From Cytobacillus horneckiae (GTDB taxonomy: Bacteria; Bacillota; Bacilli; Bacillales; Cytobacillaceae), in contig NZ_PISD01000028.1 in assembly GCF_002835735.1 (NCBI RefSeq), positions 29,837-93,836 of the forward strand: 64,000 nt of DNA, in the 5' to 3' direction. Position 1 is the stretch's first letter, and every line of letters begins with the position of its first letter. The position numbers and the translations under genes were made by a program. Below, piece after piece: positions 26,079 through 35,044 of this stretch. The notes below the pieces were generated by a model. That model was given only the letters and a program-made list of their open reading frames with translations. It had not been told where the DNA came from and made no database searches.

Positions 26079-26312
26079 TATGCACTCCTACGTACAGTAT
26101 TTGCGGAAACATCTCCATTGTCCACTTCCAGCATATTATATCCCCCGCCCTCCAGCACGCTCAAGTTCCTGAGCAAGGGTCCCTGGATTACAAGGTGAGC
26201 CGACTACTAATACAGCAGCAGAATTTCCTTCCTCATACCAAATTGGGATGGCTTCCTCTGCTTCCCCAACTACAAAGGCTGCATTGCGTCTAGATCTTAT
26301 ATTGTTCTATTA
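26079..26312 (-). pseudogene. Fragment of a second rlmCD-like 23S rRNA methyltransferase gene
   Basis: Aligns by eye with the 3' part of the intact gene at 33422-34792: both share TGCGGAAACAT, TTATATCCCCC, CCTCCAGCAC, CCTGGATTACAAG-like blocks, then GAATTTCC/GAATTGCC, CTTCCTCATACC-like and GGCTGCATTGCG-like blocks in the same order. Relative to the intact gene about 100 bp are missing in the middle and stops are present. It represents the [21 protein letters not shown] and VDPPRKG-upstream regions. A clear decayed paralogue; no start, no open frame. Confidence 0.82.
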
Positions 26313-26330
26313 AACGATATTCATTTCAGC

Positions 26331-26395
26331 TTTCACGGAGATAAAATAGATATACCTCTGTGAAGTGCGCAGTTTTTGAAAGCTTTCAAATTTTT
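26331..26395 (-). repeat. Single inverted copy of the 2948-3245 repeat family
   Basis: The minus strand reads GAAAGCTTTCAAAAACTGCG, CACTTCACAGAGGTATATCT, ATTTTATCTCCGTGAAAGC, matching the repeat units near 3075-3170 at most positions. It lies just beyond the tetR stop codon. Confidence 0.78.
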
Positions 26396-26401
26396 ACACT
26401 C

Positions 26402-26998
26402 TCAATCTTGTCGCAACCCAGCGATTACTGTATGAAATAACAGCTTATATTCCTTAGTTAACGAATAGGTTCCTTGGTGAATGCTCCAGTCATACAGCAT
26501 GCCCCTAATCGCTCTAGCAAACACAGTGACCATTGACTTTGTTGGTATATCTTGGCGAAAGTAGCCCTCCTCCTTTGCTTCATCACATAATCTCGTTAAC
26601 ACCTCATACAGTGGACGATTAGGATTAAGGAAAAAGCTTTCTTTATCCACATTCAATTCATGCTCGTAAATCGTTCTCGTGACATCCCATCCAAAATGTT
26701 CATCAATAAAATCCATCTGCATTTCAAAAAATTTATGAAGCTTTTGCTCGATGAACTGGAGCTTGGCCAATTCTGGTTCCACATCATTAATATAGTATTG
26801 GTCAATTTCTTTAAACTTCTCGAAGAAGATATCGTGCTTGCTTTTGAAGTGATTATAAAATGCGCCTTTAGAAGTATTCGTCTTATCTATTATTTCATCT
26901 ACTGACACATGGCTAAACCCTTTTTCTTGAAACAAAGCTAATGCAGTCTGTAATATTTTCCTTTTCGTTTCTAATGCTTGCATTTGTCGTTTATTCAT
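26402..26998 (-). CDS. TetR/AcrR-family transcriptional regulator
   Basis: About 198 residues with the standard N-terminal TetR DNA-binding helices (KRKILQTALALFQEKGFSHV, SVDEIIDKTNTSKGAFYNHF, residues about 10-50) and a helical ligand domain. I start at ATG 26998, which has AAGGAAG 6 bases upstream; an in-frame start at 27040 would extend into the operator. Divergent from the fatty-acid permease and ligase genes, with a perfect inverted repeat between, so it very probably represses them and itself. By analogy with fatty-acid regulators the ligand may be an acyl-CoA (inference). Confidence 0.9.
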   Translation of the reverse strand: MNKRQMQALETKRKILQTALALFQEKGFSHVSVDEIIDKTNTSKGAFYNHFKSKHDIFFEKFKEIDQYYINDVEPELAKLQFIEQKLHKFFEMQMDFIDEHFGWDVTRTIYEHELNVDKESFFLNPNRPLYEVLTRLCDEAKEEGYFRQDIPTKSMVTVFARAIRGMLYDWSIHQGTYSLTKEYKLLFHTVIAGLRQD

Positions 26999-27039
26999 AT
27001 AAATCTTCCTTTTCAGAATTTTTAATTTTCTAATTGACA

Positions 27040-27086
27040 AATAGACTATAGTTTGCGAAACTTGTTTTCATAAACTATAGTCTATT
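27040..27086. promoter_or_regulatory. TetR operator pair in the divergent promoter region
   Basis: AATAGACTATAGTTT (27040-27054) and AAACTATAGTCTATT (27072-27086) are perfect 15-bp inverted copies separated by 17 bases. Each half contains the palindrome ACTATAGT; the two centres are 29 bp apart. A TTGACA box lies next to the left half (27034-27039). Position between tetR and its likely targets supports an operator function. Confidence 0.82.
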
Positions 27087-27123
27087 ATTCTTAATTAATT
27101 GTGTACACGTCAAGCTTCAATTT

Positions 27124-27137
27124 TGAAAGCGCTTTAA
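27124..27137 (+). promoter_or_regulatory. CcpA cre site upstream of the fatty-acid permease
   Basis: TGAAAGCGCTTTAA matches the cre consensus TGWAANCGNTNWCA at all but one position. It is 26 bases before the permease start, a location suited to roadblock or promoter repression. It implies catabolite repression of short-chain fatty acid use. Confidence 0.65.
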
Positions 27138-27162
27138 TATTTTACTACTAGGAGAGATTACT

Positions 27163-28503
27163 GTGCTATATCAAATTTCACAGCGTTTTAAGCTAGGCGT
27201 AGAACGCTTTTTACCGAATCCGTTCATTTTTGCCCTCATATTAACGATTATTACGTTACTTGCTGGGATTATATTAACAAATGAAAGCCTATTTAGCATG
27301 ATTGAACATTGGTATGGAGGGTTTTGGGATTTCCTCGGCTTCTCTATGCAAATGATTTTAATCATTATTACCGGCTATGCGCTTGTACAAGCACCCATTG
27401 TTCAAAAATGGGTACAAAAAGGAGCTTCTATTCCAAAAAACCAAAAATCAGCGATTATCATCACCATGATTGTTGCTGCTGTCAGTGGTTTTATTAGTTG
27501 GGGCCTTGGATTTATCCTTGGCACATTATTCGCCATCGAAGTGGCAAAAAAAGTTCGCTCAGCAGACTTTAGAATATTAATAGCAGCAGCCTACACCTCG
27601 ACGATCTCAATCTTACCAATTAGCATCACGCTTACTGCACCTATTCTTGTCAACACCCCTGGCCATTCTTTAGAAGATAAAATGGGACTTATCCCGCTCA
27701 CAGAAACAATTTTTAGTCCAACAATGTTATTTATGGCTTTCATTGGATTTGCATCCATGCTATTCATTTATATTCGAATGATGCCAAAGAAAGAGGACAT
27801 TATTCCAATCCAATTGAATAATGAAACAGCAGCTACATTAGAAACAAACCAGACCACTATAGCAAAACCAAGCATTGCAGATCGATTAGATAATAATAAA
27901 ATCATTAATTATATCGTTGTCAGTATTGGTATGATTTGGATTGTGTCCTATTTTTACCATAACGGTTTTAATCTTGATTTGAATATACTGAATTTTACAT
28001 TTATTATTCTTGGCTTAATTTTACATGGATCACCTAAAAGCTATGTAAATGCGATTACTAAAGGAATGCCGTCTGCCAGCGGGATTGCCCTACAGTTTCC
28101 ATTTTATGCGGGAATTATGGGCATGATGGCAGGATCTGGGTTAGTATATATCATCGCTAATGGAGTAGTCTCGATTTCTAATGAATTCACTTTTCCTTTT
28201 TTTAGCTATGCATCATCGATTTTTATTAGCATATTTGTTCCATCAGCGGGCGGGCAATGGCAGCTTCAAGGTCCAATAATGGTAGAGGCAGCTCAGGCAT
28301 TGGGCGTATCCTTAACCGTTCCTGTGAATACCTATTCGATTGGAGATTTAGTTGCAAATCTTATTCAGCCATTTTTTGTTCTTCCAGCACTTGGTCTCTC
28401 CGGTTTAAGTCTTAAAGATATATGGGGATATTGCCTTGTTTCCCTCATTGTCTTATTTATCATAGGAACAATCGCAGTTACCTTTATTCCTATCATATTT
28501 TAA
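27163..28503 (+). CDS. atoE: Short-chain fatty acid transporter, AtoE family
   Basis: A 446-residue integral membrane protein with about 10-12 hydrophobic segments. N-terminal QRFKLGVERFLPNPFIFALI and central SGFISWGLGFILGTLFAIEVAK, plus the C-terminal FVPSAGGQWQLQGPIMVEAA, are typical AtoE/YP_-type short-chain fatty acid transporters. TAGGAGAGATTACT precedes the start (GTG 27163). It is followed 22 bases later by an acyl-CoA ligase gene, making an uptake-and-activation operon controlled by the divergent TetR regulator and CcpA. Confidence 0.88.
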   Translation: MLYQISQRFKLGVERFLPNPFIFALILTIITLLAGIILTNESLFSMIEHWYGGFWDFLGFSMQMILIIITGYALVQAPIVQKWVQKGASIPKNQKSAIIITMIVAAVSGFISWGLGFILGTLFAIEVAKKVRSADFRILIAAAYTSTISILPISITLTAPILVNTPGHSLEDKMGLIPLTETIFSPTMLFMAFIGFASMLFIYIRMMPKKEDIIPIQLNNETAATLETNQTTIAKPSIADRLDNNKIINYIVVSIGMIWIVSYFYHNGFNLDLNILNFTFIILGLILHGSPKSYVNAITKGMPSASGIALQFPFYAGIMGMMAGSGLVYIIANGVVSISNEFTFPFFSYASSIFISIFVPSAGGQWQLQGPIMVEAAQALGVSLTVPVNTYSIGDLVANLIQPFFVLPALGLSGLSLKDIWGYCLVSLIVLFIIGTIAVTFIPIIF

Positions 28504-28525
28504 CTAATCAAGGAGGTCAGACTCA

Positions 28526-30049
28526 ATGATCATTACTGGAGATAAAACCGTTTACTCACTTATCCAAGAAAAAGCAGAGCAACATCCCAATAAAATATTC
28601 TTATATTATCAGGACGAAACAATCACATACGAGCAACTTCTTTACCGAGTTAGACAAACAGGGCATTTATTGAAATCTAAAGGTGTAAAAAAAGGCGATA
28701 AAATTGCCATCTTGCTTAATAACTGTCCTGAGTTTTATGACTTGTGGTTTGGCTGCTGTGCTATCGGCGCAGTTTTAGTCCCTATTAACACAGCATCCAC
28801 TCCATATGAAATTAAATACTTTCTTGAACATTCAGATAGCGTCGGTTTTTTTTCCGAAAATCAACTACTGACAAATGCGGTCAAACAACTTGATGCAATC
28901 AACCGTCTCTCATTCGTAGAGACTGTGGAAGATAACTGGTCCGAAACATTAAATCAATTTGATTCTATCGCGCTCAATGAAGCAATTCAATATGATGATG
29001 TTTGCTGCATGATGTATACATCCGGGACGACTTCGAAGCCAAAGGGAGTGGAAATTACAAACCAAAACTACATCTTTGCTGGAGAAACATCGATTCACTA
29101 TCAATGGTTAAAACCAAGCGACCGTTACTTAATTTTTCTGCCGTTATTCCATGCAAATTCTCAATATTATACAACAATGGCGAGCTTAACGGTTGGATGC
29201 TCCATTGTACTGCAGAAAAAATTTAGTTCATCGACCTTTTGGGATGATGTCAATAAATATAAGCCAACGGTTTCAAGCTTTGTTGCAACAATTATCAAAA
29301 TGCTCCTGCAAAACGAAGCACATCCAATAGAGCGCAATCATAGCTTGAGACAAGCAGGCTACGGATTATTTGTTACATTTAACGAACTTGAACAATTCGA
29401 AGAACGTTTCGGCGTAAAACTATTTCAATGGTATGGCATGACAGAAACGATTACTACATCTATCGTTACACCTATACATGAAAAGCGCATTCGAGATAAG
29501 CACACGGGTATTGTTCCGATTGGTAAGCCTGCATTAAGCCATGAAGTGAAAATTGTAGATGATTACGGGAATGAAGTTAAACCAGGTGAAGTCGGTGAAA
29601 TCATCGTTAAATCTCCTTCCCTTATGAAGGGGTACTACAAGAATGAACAAGCTACCGCCGAAACGATTAGAGATGGCTGGCTTTATAGCGGTGACAATGG
29701 CTACTATAACCACAGCGGGTATATTTGGTTTGTTGATCGTAATAAAGATATGATTAAACGGGCCGGTGAGAATATTTCCTCCCTTGAAGTCGAGAATGTT
29801 ATCCGCGATCATCCTAGTGTAGAGGATTGTGCGGTAATTGCAGCCCCAGACCATTTACGGGAAGAAACAGTTGTCGCTTATATAAAAATTCTGGATAATA
29901 AAACATTAACAAAAGAAGACATAGACGTTTTTTGCAAGGAACGGTTATCTTATTTCAAGGTTCCACAATTGTATCGTTTTATCGATAAGTTCCCACGTAC
30001 CTCAATCGGGAAAATTCAGAAGAACTTATTACGAGAAATGCTAGAATAA
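28526..30049 (+). CDS. AMP-dependent acyl-CoA synthetase
   Basis: A 507-residue ANL-superfamily ligase. Motifs: MYTSGTTSKPKGVEIT (A3, about residues 157-172), FQWYGMTETITTS (A5, about 302-314), YSGDNGYYN (A7), VDRNKDMIKRAGENISS (A8, about 407-423) and a conserved terminal lysine in TSIGKIQKN (A10). It resembles crotonobetaine/carnitine-CoA or short-chain fatty acyl-CoA ligases. AAGGAGGT precedes the ATG. Partner of the AtoE permease; would activate the imported acid to its CoA ester in the cytosol. Exact chain length is not determinable. Confidence 0.9.
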   Translation: MIITGDKTVYSLIQEKAEQHPNKIFLYYQDETITYEQLLYRVRQTGHLLKSKGVKKGDKIAILLNNCPEFYDLWFGCCAIGAVLVPINTASTPYEIKYFLEHSDSVGFFSENQLLTNAVKQLDAINRLSFVETVEDNWSETLNQFDSIALNEAIQYDDVCCMMYTSGTTSKPKGVEITNQNYIFAGETSIHYQWLKPSDRYLIFLPLFHANSQYYTTMASLTVGCSIVLQKKFSSSTFWDDVNKYKPTVSSFVATIIKMLLQNEAHPIERNHSLRQAGYGLFVTFNELEQFEERFGVKLFQWYGMTETITTSIVTPIHEKRIRDKHTGIVPIGKPALSHEVKIVDDYGNEVKPGEVGEIIVKSPSLMKGYYKNEQATAETIRDGWLYSGDNGYYNHSGYIWFVDRNKDMIKRAGENISSLEVENVIRDHPSVEDCAVIAAPDHLREETVVAYIKILDNKTLTKEDIDVFCKERLSYFKVPQLYRFIDKFPRTSIGKIQKNLLREMLE

Positions 30050-30057
30050 AACAAATG

Positions 30058-30094
30058 AAAGGGCCTGAACTCTATTGTCAGAGCTCAGCCCTTT
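30058..30094 (+). terminator. Terminator of the fatty-acid operon
   Basis: AAAGGGCCTGAACTCT pairs with AGAGCTCAGCCCTTT (one mismatch or bulge) around an 8-base loop, 9 bases after the ligase stop. Confidence 0.75.
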
Positions 30095-30160
30095 AGATTC
30101 CCAATTTATGATGCATTGTTTCACGTTTTGCTGCCCATTTGCCCATTCATTGGAGACGTC

Positions 30161-30343
30161 TTAATTCATCCCATCCCATTGACCTTGATTTTTAGATGAT
30201 TTTTCCTTTTTAGCTTTTTCATTATGTGCTTGATTGGCAGCAGCACTGCCAAGTTCTTTAGAAAATTCTGTATCAGTTTTGCTTGAGTCAAATCCTTTTT
30301 TATTTTTTTGATCTGGACCGGTTTTTCCATTTCGTTTTGCCAA
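30161..30343 (-). CDS. Small hydrophilic protein, possibly spore-associated
   Basis: About 60 residues, very Lys/Asn/Ser-rich: it begins MAKRNGKTGPDQKNKKG and contains DTEFSKELGS followed by NQAHNEKAKKEK. I start at TTG 30343, which has AAGGGGTGA 5 bases upstream; the in-frame GTG at 30352 overlaps it. Size, charge and the TEFSKEL segment recall small acid-soluble or YfhD-type spore proteins of Bacillus, but I cannot assign a family. No operon partner. Confidence 0.6.
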   Translation of the reverse strand: MAKRNGKTGPDQKNKKGFDSSKTDTEFSKELGSAAANQAHNEKAKKEKSSKNQGQWDGMN

Positions 30344-30443
30344 AATAATCACCCCTTCTTTTTTTAATATTACTGTTTAAGGAGAAATTATACGATTAAG
30401 CCGTTAATTGAAGGAAACGATTAAAGTTGTGTATAAACTGATA

Positions 30444-30683
30444 TCATGACATATCAGCAAAATAACTAAACAGCATGAAGAAAATAATGACTAGTATCAG
30501 CAATAAAATTAAATAGCAGAGAAGTAAAATTCTTGCAACAAACCAATTAAAGCGTTGATAAACTGCACTTGCTGCATATTGTGTCAACCCCAAAAATGGA
30601 AAAGATAAAACCACCAAAATTTTCCCCGCCGTTCTGCTAAGCAAATATAAAACAGTAAAGAAAAGATTTATGGTTAAAAACTG
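30444..30683 (-). pseudogene. Decayed copy of the LXG immunity-like membrane protein
   Basis: Minus-strand translation from 30683 reads QFLTINLFFTVLYLLSRTAG and continues KILVVLSFPFLGLTQYAASA, YQRFNWFVARILL and a hydrophobic tail to FADMS. This matches the 23720-24031 protein (LLTFNLLFSLLYLLSKTAG ... ILSFPFFGLTQYVASSVYER). About 15 residues corresponding to NGFYRWVVHDLEFLM are deleted in frame, and a stop codon directly precedes the fragment in place of the first ~17 residues. A short open frame from TTG 30644 remains and could still give a 66-residue membrane peptide. Confidence 0.8.
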
Positions 30684-30775
30684 TTATGGGCTATCTTTAA
30701 TAAGCCGTTAGAACAAAATAACAACAACGGTCAGAACAATATATCCATTCTTATACTGGTATTATAGAACACCTA

Positions 30776-30804
30776 AACAAAAAAAGAGTTCAAAATTAGA
30801 ACTC
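30776..30804 (-). terminator. Terminator of the DUF1456 gene
   Basis: On the minus strand GAGTTC and GAACTC (7-base loop) are followed by TTTTTTT, about 40 bases after the stop codon. Confidence 0.75.
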
Positions 30805-30842
30805 CTTCATCAGCTAAAATACTTAAATTGGCTATTCTTTGC

Positions 30843-31340
30843 TCATCCTCTATACTTGATCGCTAGTCCTTTTAAGAAGTTTCTAGCAAAATTGTCTAGG
30901 CATACTTTATAATTTTTATGTCCTTCTTTTCTTAAAAAAGCTCCGATTTCTCCTTTTGAAACGTTTAATCCAGTCATTTTGAATATATCTATCATGTCCT
31001 CTGTTGTTAATGCCAATGCGATTTTTACTTTCTTTAAAAGGATATTGTTTACGTTTGTATTATTTTTTATGGATGGTTCTGGCGTATTAGCTTGGCTTGG
31101 TTTTGGCTCTTGTCTTCCTCTTTTATAGATAATGAAGCCATTCAAAAATGAATTTAACATACTATTCGTCAATTTTATTTGGCTGTCCATCTCTTCTTCA
31201 TCATCTGACTTTTTGAGGATTTTTACCACCTCTGGTACGGATACCTCTAATCCTCCAAGTTTAAAGATCTCTGCCATTTCACTATTTTTGATTTCTAAAG
31301 CATATCTCAATCGAATTAATATATCATTATTATCTATCAT
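30843..31340 (-). CDS. DUF1456 (YehS-like) protein
   Basis: About 165 residues made of two copies of the DUF1456 repeat: ND-ILIRLRYALEIKNSEMAEI with FKLGGLEVSVPEVVKILKKS (residues 4-75), and NNILLKKVKIALALTTEDMI with FKMTGLNVSKGEIGAFLRKE (about 97-165). The molecular role of YehS proteins is not established. AGGAGG lies 7 bases before ATG 31340 (4 before the neighbouring ATG 31343), so I prefer the second. Monocistronic, with its own terminator. Confidence 0.88.
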   Translation of the reverse strand: MIDNNDILIRLRYALEIKNSEMAEIFKLGGLEVSVPEVVKILKKSDDEEEMDSQIKLTNSMLNSFLNGFIIYKRGRQEPKPSQANTPEPSIKNNTNVNNILLKKVKIALALTTEDMIDIFKMTGLNVSKGEIGAFLRKEGHKNYKVCLDNFARNFLKGLAIKYRG

Positions 31341-31559
31341 CATACTTCCTCCTATTTAACAAACGGACACGGCTCTTTATAGCAACAGGACTATTTTAAG
31401 TATTATAACTCTATCATCAATCTCTTGATTAGTGAAGGCAGAATAACATAGATGTAGTAGTGTTTACCTTATTGTGTTTAGTGTAAGGCTAGAATGGACA
31501 TATTTATGTTCTTTACCTATAGAAAAGAAAAACAATATGTTCGCAACGCTTAAAAGGTC
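31341..31559. other. Intergenic, nothing recognised
   Basis: AT-rich spacer upstream of the DUF1456 gene; carries its promoter region. No coding signal seen. Confidence 0.4.
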
Positions 31560-31658
31560 ATGGATAATATCGACAAGCTGAAACCAGCACTTGTTCAATT
31601 TCTAAACTCACTTGAATAGAAGCAGGTATTTCCCTTATCGGGAACCTGCTTCTTCTTT
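31560..31658 (+). terminator. Strong terminator behind a 19-residue orphan coding tail
   Basis: The hairpin GAAGCAGGT-ATTTCCC / GGGAA-CCTGCTTC (31619-31652) is followed by TTCTTTT. Just before it an open frame from ATG 31560 reads MDNIDKLKPALVQFLNSLE-stop and has no ribosome binding site. This looks like the last codons and terminator of a deleted plus-strand gene. The rest of the gap to 31876 holds nothing I recognise. Confidence 0.6.
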
Positions 31659-31876
31659 TAAAATCATCTGCACTACTGCTTCCACTTGTCCAGATTGTAT
31701 GTGGCAACACAATATGAAATGCTGTTAAGTTTTTCATTTAATGCTTTTATTACTAAATAGTGCGAATGCTATAGATTCGGATGTTATTGTCCTTTAACAC
31801 GTATTTTATATTTATCTCTATTTATTCTCATCTGAAAACAAAATCAGTGTCATTCTTATTATCTCTGGGCGAACGT

Positions 31877-32731
31877 CTATATACGCATTAATGCGCCATT
31901 AGGCTTTGGTAACTCTTGCTCTGTTATCTGATTCATTTTACAAAAATGTTCAAAAAATTGTTGTGCCAGCTCTCGTTCCTTTGGGTCACTTTTCAACGAA
32001 ACTATATCATGCAAGATTTGAGCCATCCATGAATTATCAAAATAACGGTATTTACCTGTATTCCATGACATTTTTTTGGGGAACTTCTCATTTACATAAT
32101 ATTCCCAGAAAAGCATCTGATCCGACTCCTGTTCTGTAAGTTGGAGTCTGTATTTGGTATGAGCAGGGATATTCCCATCTTCACAAAGCTTACCGACAAA
32201 ACCTTCATTCACCATATAGACACCTAAGATACGTCTGTCTTTTTCAGGCATGCCGGAATCTATTGCTGTTAACAGGACAGCGCTATTTTGGTGCAAGCGG
32301 ATGGGTTTGTTTGGCTTCCCCTTGTTATTGCCACTTTTTATTGCGCCTGAAAAAACCTTCCACTCTGAAAAAGAACTATTCTGTTCATCTGTGTCACACC
32401 AAAATACCATTTGTGATTCGGGATGAAGTTTATGATTTTTCATAAGTTTTTCATATTCCAAGCGAAGTTCTTGTTTTTTTCGTAGTAGTTTTTTTTCCTC
32501 TTCCTTCTTCCATTCTTCCTCCTTTCGTTCCATTTCCTTTTCTTGTATAATTTTTTCAAGTGAAATAGCAGCACTTTTATCATGCAGTTTTAGGTGCTTT
32601 CCAAATACGTCAGGAAAAACAAACTTTTTATTTTCCGTTGCGAAAAGTATTTCAATACTAGAATCATTATGTTTCACTATACTACCCATGCCAAAACGCT
32701 TGTGTGTAACTTTCTTATTGATTAGATTCAT
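31877..32731 (-). CDS. Hypothetical protein with N-terminal Tudor-like (PcrA/UvrD C-terminal type) motif and coiled coil
   Basis: A 284-residue protein. Residues 7-50 (VTHKRFGMGSIVKHN ... ILFATENKKFVFPDVF) resemble the 'H.KFG.G.V' RNA-polymerase-interacting Tudor-like domain at the C-terminus of PcrA/UvrD helicases. Residues about 58-98 are a charged coiled coil (IIQEKEMERKEEEWKKEEEK). The remainder is unidentified and may form a separate globular domain rich in aromatic residues (FWEYYVNEKFPKKMSW). AAGGAGGAC precedes ATG 32731. No operon partner. Function unknown. Confidence 0.7.
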   Translation of the reverse strand: MNLINKKVTHKRFGMGSIVKHNDSSIEILFATENKKFVFPDVFGKHLKLHDKSAAISLEKIIQEKEMERKEEEWKKEEEKKLLRKKQELRLEYEKLMKNHKLHPESQMVFWCDTDEQNSSFSEWKVFSGAIKSGNNKGKPNKPIRLHQNSAVLLTAIDSGMPEKDRRILGVYMVNEGFVGKLCEDGNIPAHTKYRLQLTEQESDQMLFWEYYVNEKFPKKMSWNTGKYRYFDNSWMAQILHDIVSLKSDPKERELAQQFFEHFCKMNQITEQELPKPNGALMRI

Positions 32732-33381
32732 TATTCTAGTCCTCCTTGTAGAATAAAAACTCGGTTACTATTTGATAGTAAATTGATCATATTATTCAAC
32801 CAACTTACACTTAAGACTCACAAAACTATTTGAATTTTCCTTCAGTTTAAAAAGAATATTAAAAAAACGTATCCATAATTCTATCTGCAAAAAAACACAG
32901 CGGAATTCGGAATACGATTAAAAAACAAATGTAAGACTATTGTAACATTTTTTTAAAAAAATTACAAATTAATTATTGACAACACAATTTATTGCGAGGT
33001 AAAATAAAGTTTTATTCTCTTCAATTCATGAAATAATTATGAGACAAAGGCCACCAAAAAGTCGCGACACTTCTGAAAAACCCTATAAATAACTTAGTGT
33101 TACAAGTAGAAGGCATAAAGAACAAAGGAAGGCATTATTAGTAATCCACAAGAAGCTATTATCTCAATGGAATTGTTTAGAAAAATGTTCTTTACAGCCC
33201 CCACTCTACTGTGCGGTCTATGAAAAAGAAGGTGGTTTCGAAGCAATCATCAAAATGGTTCTTATACGTAGGAGCGATGCTCGTCATGGTAAAAAGTCCT
33301 GTAGGCTTATACCATTAATGAAGACTTTCTCAAGGAAATGATTCTGTATACTATTCGTTCACTTCTTCAAGAAATAGTAAT
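32732..33381. other. Intergenic region with possible coding debris
   Basis: The first ~300 bp are AT-rich and empty. On the plus strand between about 33135 and 33350, frames reading EGIISNPQEAIISMELFRKM and, shifted, VYEKEGGFEAIIKMVLIRRS look weakly protein-like but have stops and no start. I could not identify a family. Confidence 0.35.
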
Positions 33382-33415
33382 AAAAAAACGAATTCCGAAA
33401 TCAGGAATCCGTTCT
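33382..33415 (-). terminator. Terminator of rlmCD
   Basis: On the minus strand AACGGATTCC and GGAATTCGTT form a stem with one mismatch and a 7-base loop, followed by TTTTTTATT, directly after the stop codon. Confidence 0.82.
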
Positions 33416-33421
33416 TAATCA

Positions 33422-34792
33422 TTATACTAACTCCAACCACGCGACAGCTTCACAATGTACAGTCTGCGGAAACATATCCACCGGCTGCACTTCCACTGTC
33501 TTATATCCCCCGTCCTCCAGCACACGTAAATCCCGTGCAAGTGTTCCCGGATTACAAGAAACATAAACAACCTTCTTCGGTTTCATATCAATAATCGTCT
33601 GCAATAATGCTTCATCGCAGCCTTTGCGCGGTGGGTCGACGACTAGGACATCGGCAGAATTGCCTTGCTCATACCACTTTGGAATGACTTCCTCTGCTTT
33701 TCCGACGGCAAAGTCTGCATTGCGAATATCGTTGAGGTCCGCATTGCGCTTCGCATCCTCAATGGCTTCAGGGACGATCTCGACACCGAAGACTTTCTTT
33801 GCTTTTTGCGCTAAAAATAATGAAATGGTGCCGATTCCGCAATAAGCATCAATGACTTCTTCTTCGCCAGTTAGGTTAGCGTACTCTAATGCTTTTTCGT
33901 ACAATACCTTTGTTTGGTCAGGGTTTACCTGATAGAAAGAACGCGCGGAGATGGCGAATTTGATGGCGCCGATATAGTCATAGATGACTTCTTCTCCCCA
34001 AAGGACACGGGTTTCTTCACCCATGATGACATTGGTTTTCTTGCTGTTAATATTATGAACGATCGATTTTACGCCTGAGATTTCGGCTGTAATTTCTTCA
34101 ATGACCTTGTTTTTGTTTGACAGGTCCTTTGTTCTTGTGACTAGGACGATCATGACTTCACCGGTGACGAGTCCGTAGCGGGCCATGATGTGGCGAAGAT
34201 CTCCTTTATGTCTGCCCTCGTCATAGGCGCGGACGCCATGGCGGCTGCAGATTTCCTTTACTTTTTGGATGACTTCATCGTTTTTTTCCTGCTGGATGAG
34301 GCAGGCTTTCATGTCGATGATTTGGTGCGTTCTTTGCTGGTAGAAGCCGCCGATGAGTCCGCCCTCGTGCTCGCCGATTGGGACTTGAGATTTGTTGCGG
34401 TAGCGCCATGGGTCCTGCATGCCTAGTGTAGGGTGCACCTTCACATCTTCAAGCTTGCCGATTCGCGTTAGGACTTCGCGCACCTGCTTTTCTTTTGCGA
34501 GAAGCTGGCCTTCGTAGCTTAAGTGCTGGAGCTGGCAGCCGCCGCATTCTTTGTAGATTGGGCAGAGCGGTTTGACGCGGTATGGGCTCTCTTCGTATGT
34601 TTCAATTAAACGGGCGAAGCCGTAGCCTTTGTTTGCCTTTACGACTTTAATCTTTGCTTTTTCGCCTGGCAGGGCGTTCGGCACAAACAGCGGGTAGCCG
34701 TCGACCTTTGCAACGCCGGCCCCTTCGTGTGTGAGGTCTTTGAATTCTACATCTATATAATCGTTTTTGTTTACGGGTAATGTTTGTTTCAT
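33422..34792 (-). CDS. rlmCD: 23S rRNA (uracil-5-)-methyltransferase RlmD/RlmCD
   Basis: A 456-residue SAM-dependent RNA methyltransferase that makes m5U in 23S rRNA (U747/U1939 type). It has an N-terminal TRAM domain (about residues 8-66), then the Fe-S cluster cysteines [11 protein letters not shown] (about 77-87). The SAM site is [16 protein letters not shown] (about 313-328), the catalytic region [12 protein letters not shown] (about 377-388), and motif [12 protein letters not shown] (about 402-413). B. subtilis RlmCD methylates both positions; whether this one does is inference. AAAGGAAGAAACCA precedes the ATG. A decayed second copy is at 26079-26312. Confidence 0.94.
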   Translation of the reverse strand: MKQTLPVNKNDYIDVEFKDLTHEGAGVAKVDGYPLFVPNALPGEKAKIKVVKANKGYGFARLIETYEESPYRVKPLCPIYKECGGCQLQHLSYEGQLLAKEKQVREVLTRIGKLEDVKVHPTLGMQDPWRYRNKSQVPIGEHEGGLIGGFYQQRTHQIIDMKACLIQQEKNDEVIQKVKEICSRHGVRAYDEGRHKGDLRHIMARYGLVTGEVMIVLVTRTKDLSNKNKVIEEITAEISGVKSIVHNINSKKTNVIMGEETRVLWGEEVIYDYIGAIKFAISARSFYQVNPDQTKVLYEKALEYANLTGEEEVIDAYCGIGTISLFLAQKAKKVFGVEIVPEAIEDAKRNADLNDIRNADFAVGKAEEVIPKWYEQGNSADVLVVDPPRKGCDEALLQTIIDMKPKKVVYVSCNPGTLARDLRVLEDGGYKTVEVQPVDMFPQTVHCEAVAWLELV

Positions 34793-35044
34793 TGGTTTCT
34801 TCCTTTACTCATGAATTCCGTCCGTTATGCTAGAGAGATTGTATCATAAAATCATCGGGAATACGAAGGCATCGGAAGAAAAGTTGTTTTCATTAGAAAG
34901 TTTGGCAACATGAAAGGTGCTCAAATCTAACAAATAAAAACAATATAGTGACGGCTTATCTCGAACCGCCATTCCCCCTATAGTCACCCAAAAAAACATA
35001 AAAAAGCACGCCTACAACAAGCGCACTTCTCTACTTAACTCCTA

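Noticed and set aside
27034..27060. TTGACA near 27034 as the -35 of atoE
   Set aside because: No acceptable -10 at 16-18 bp; the segment is better explained as the operator flank, though a promoter in this region must exist.
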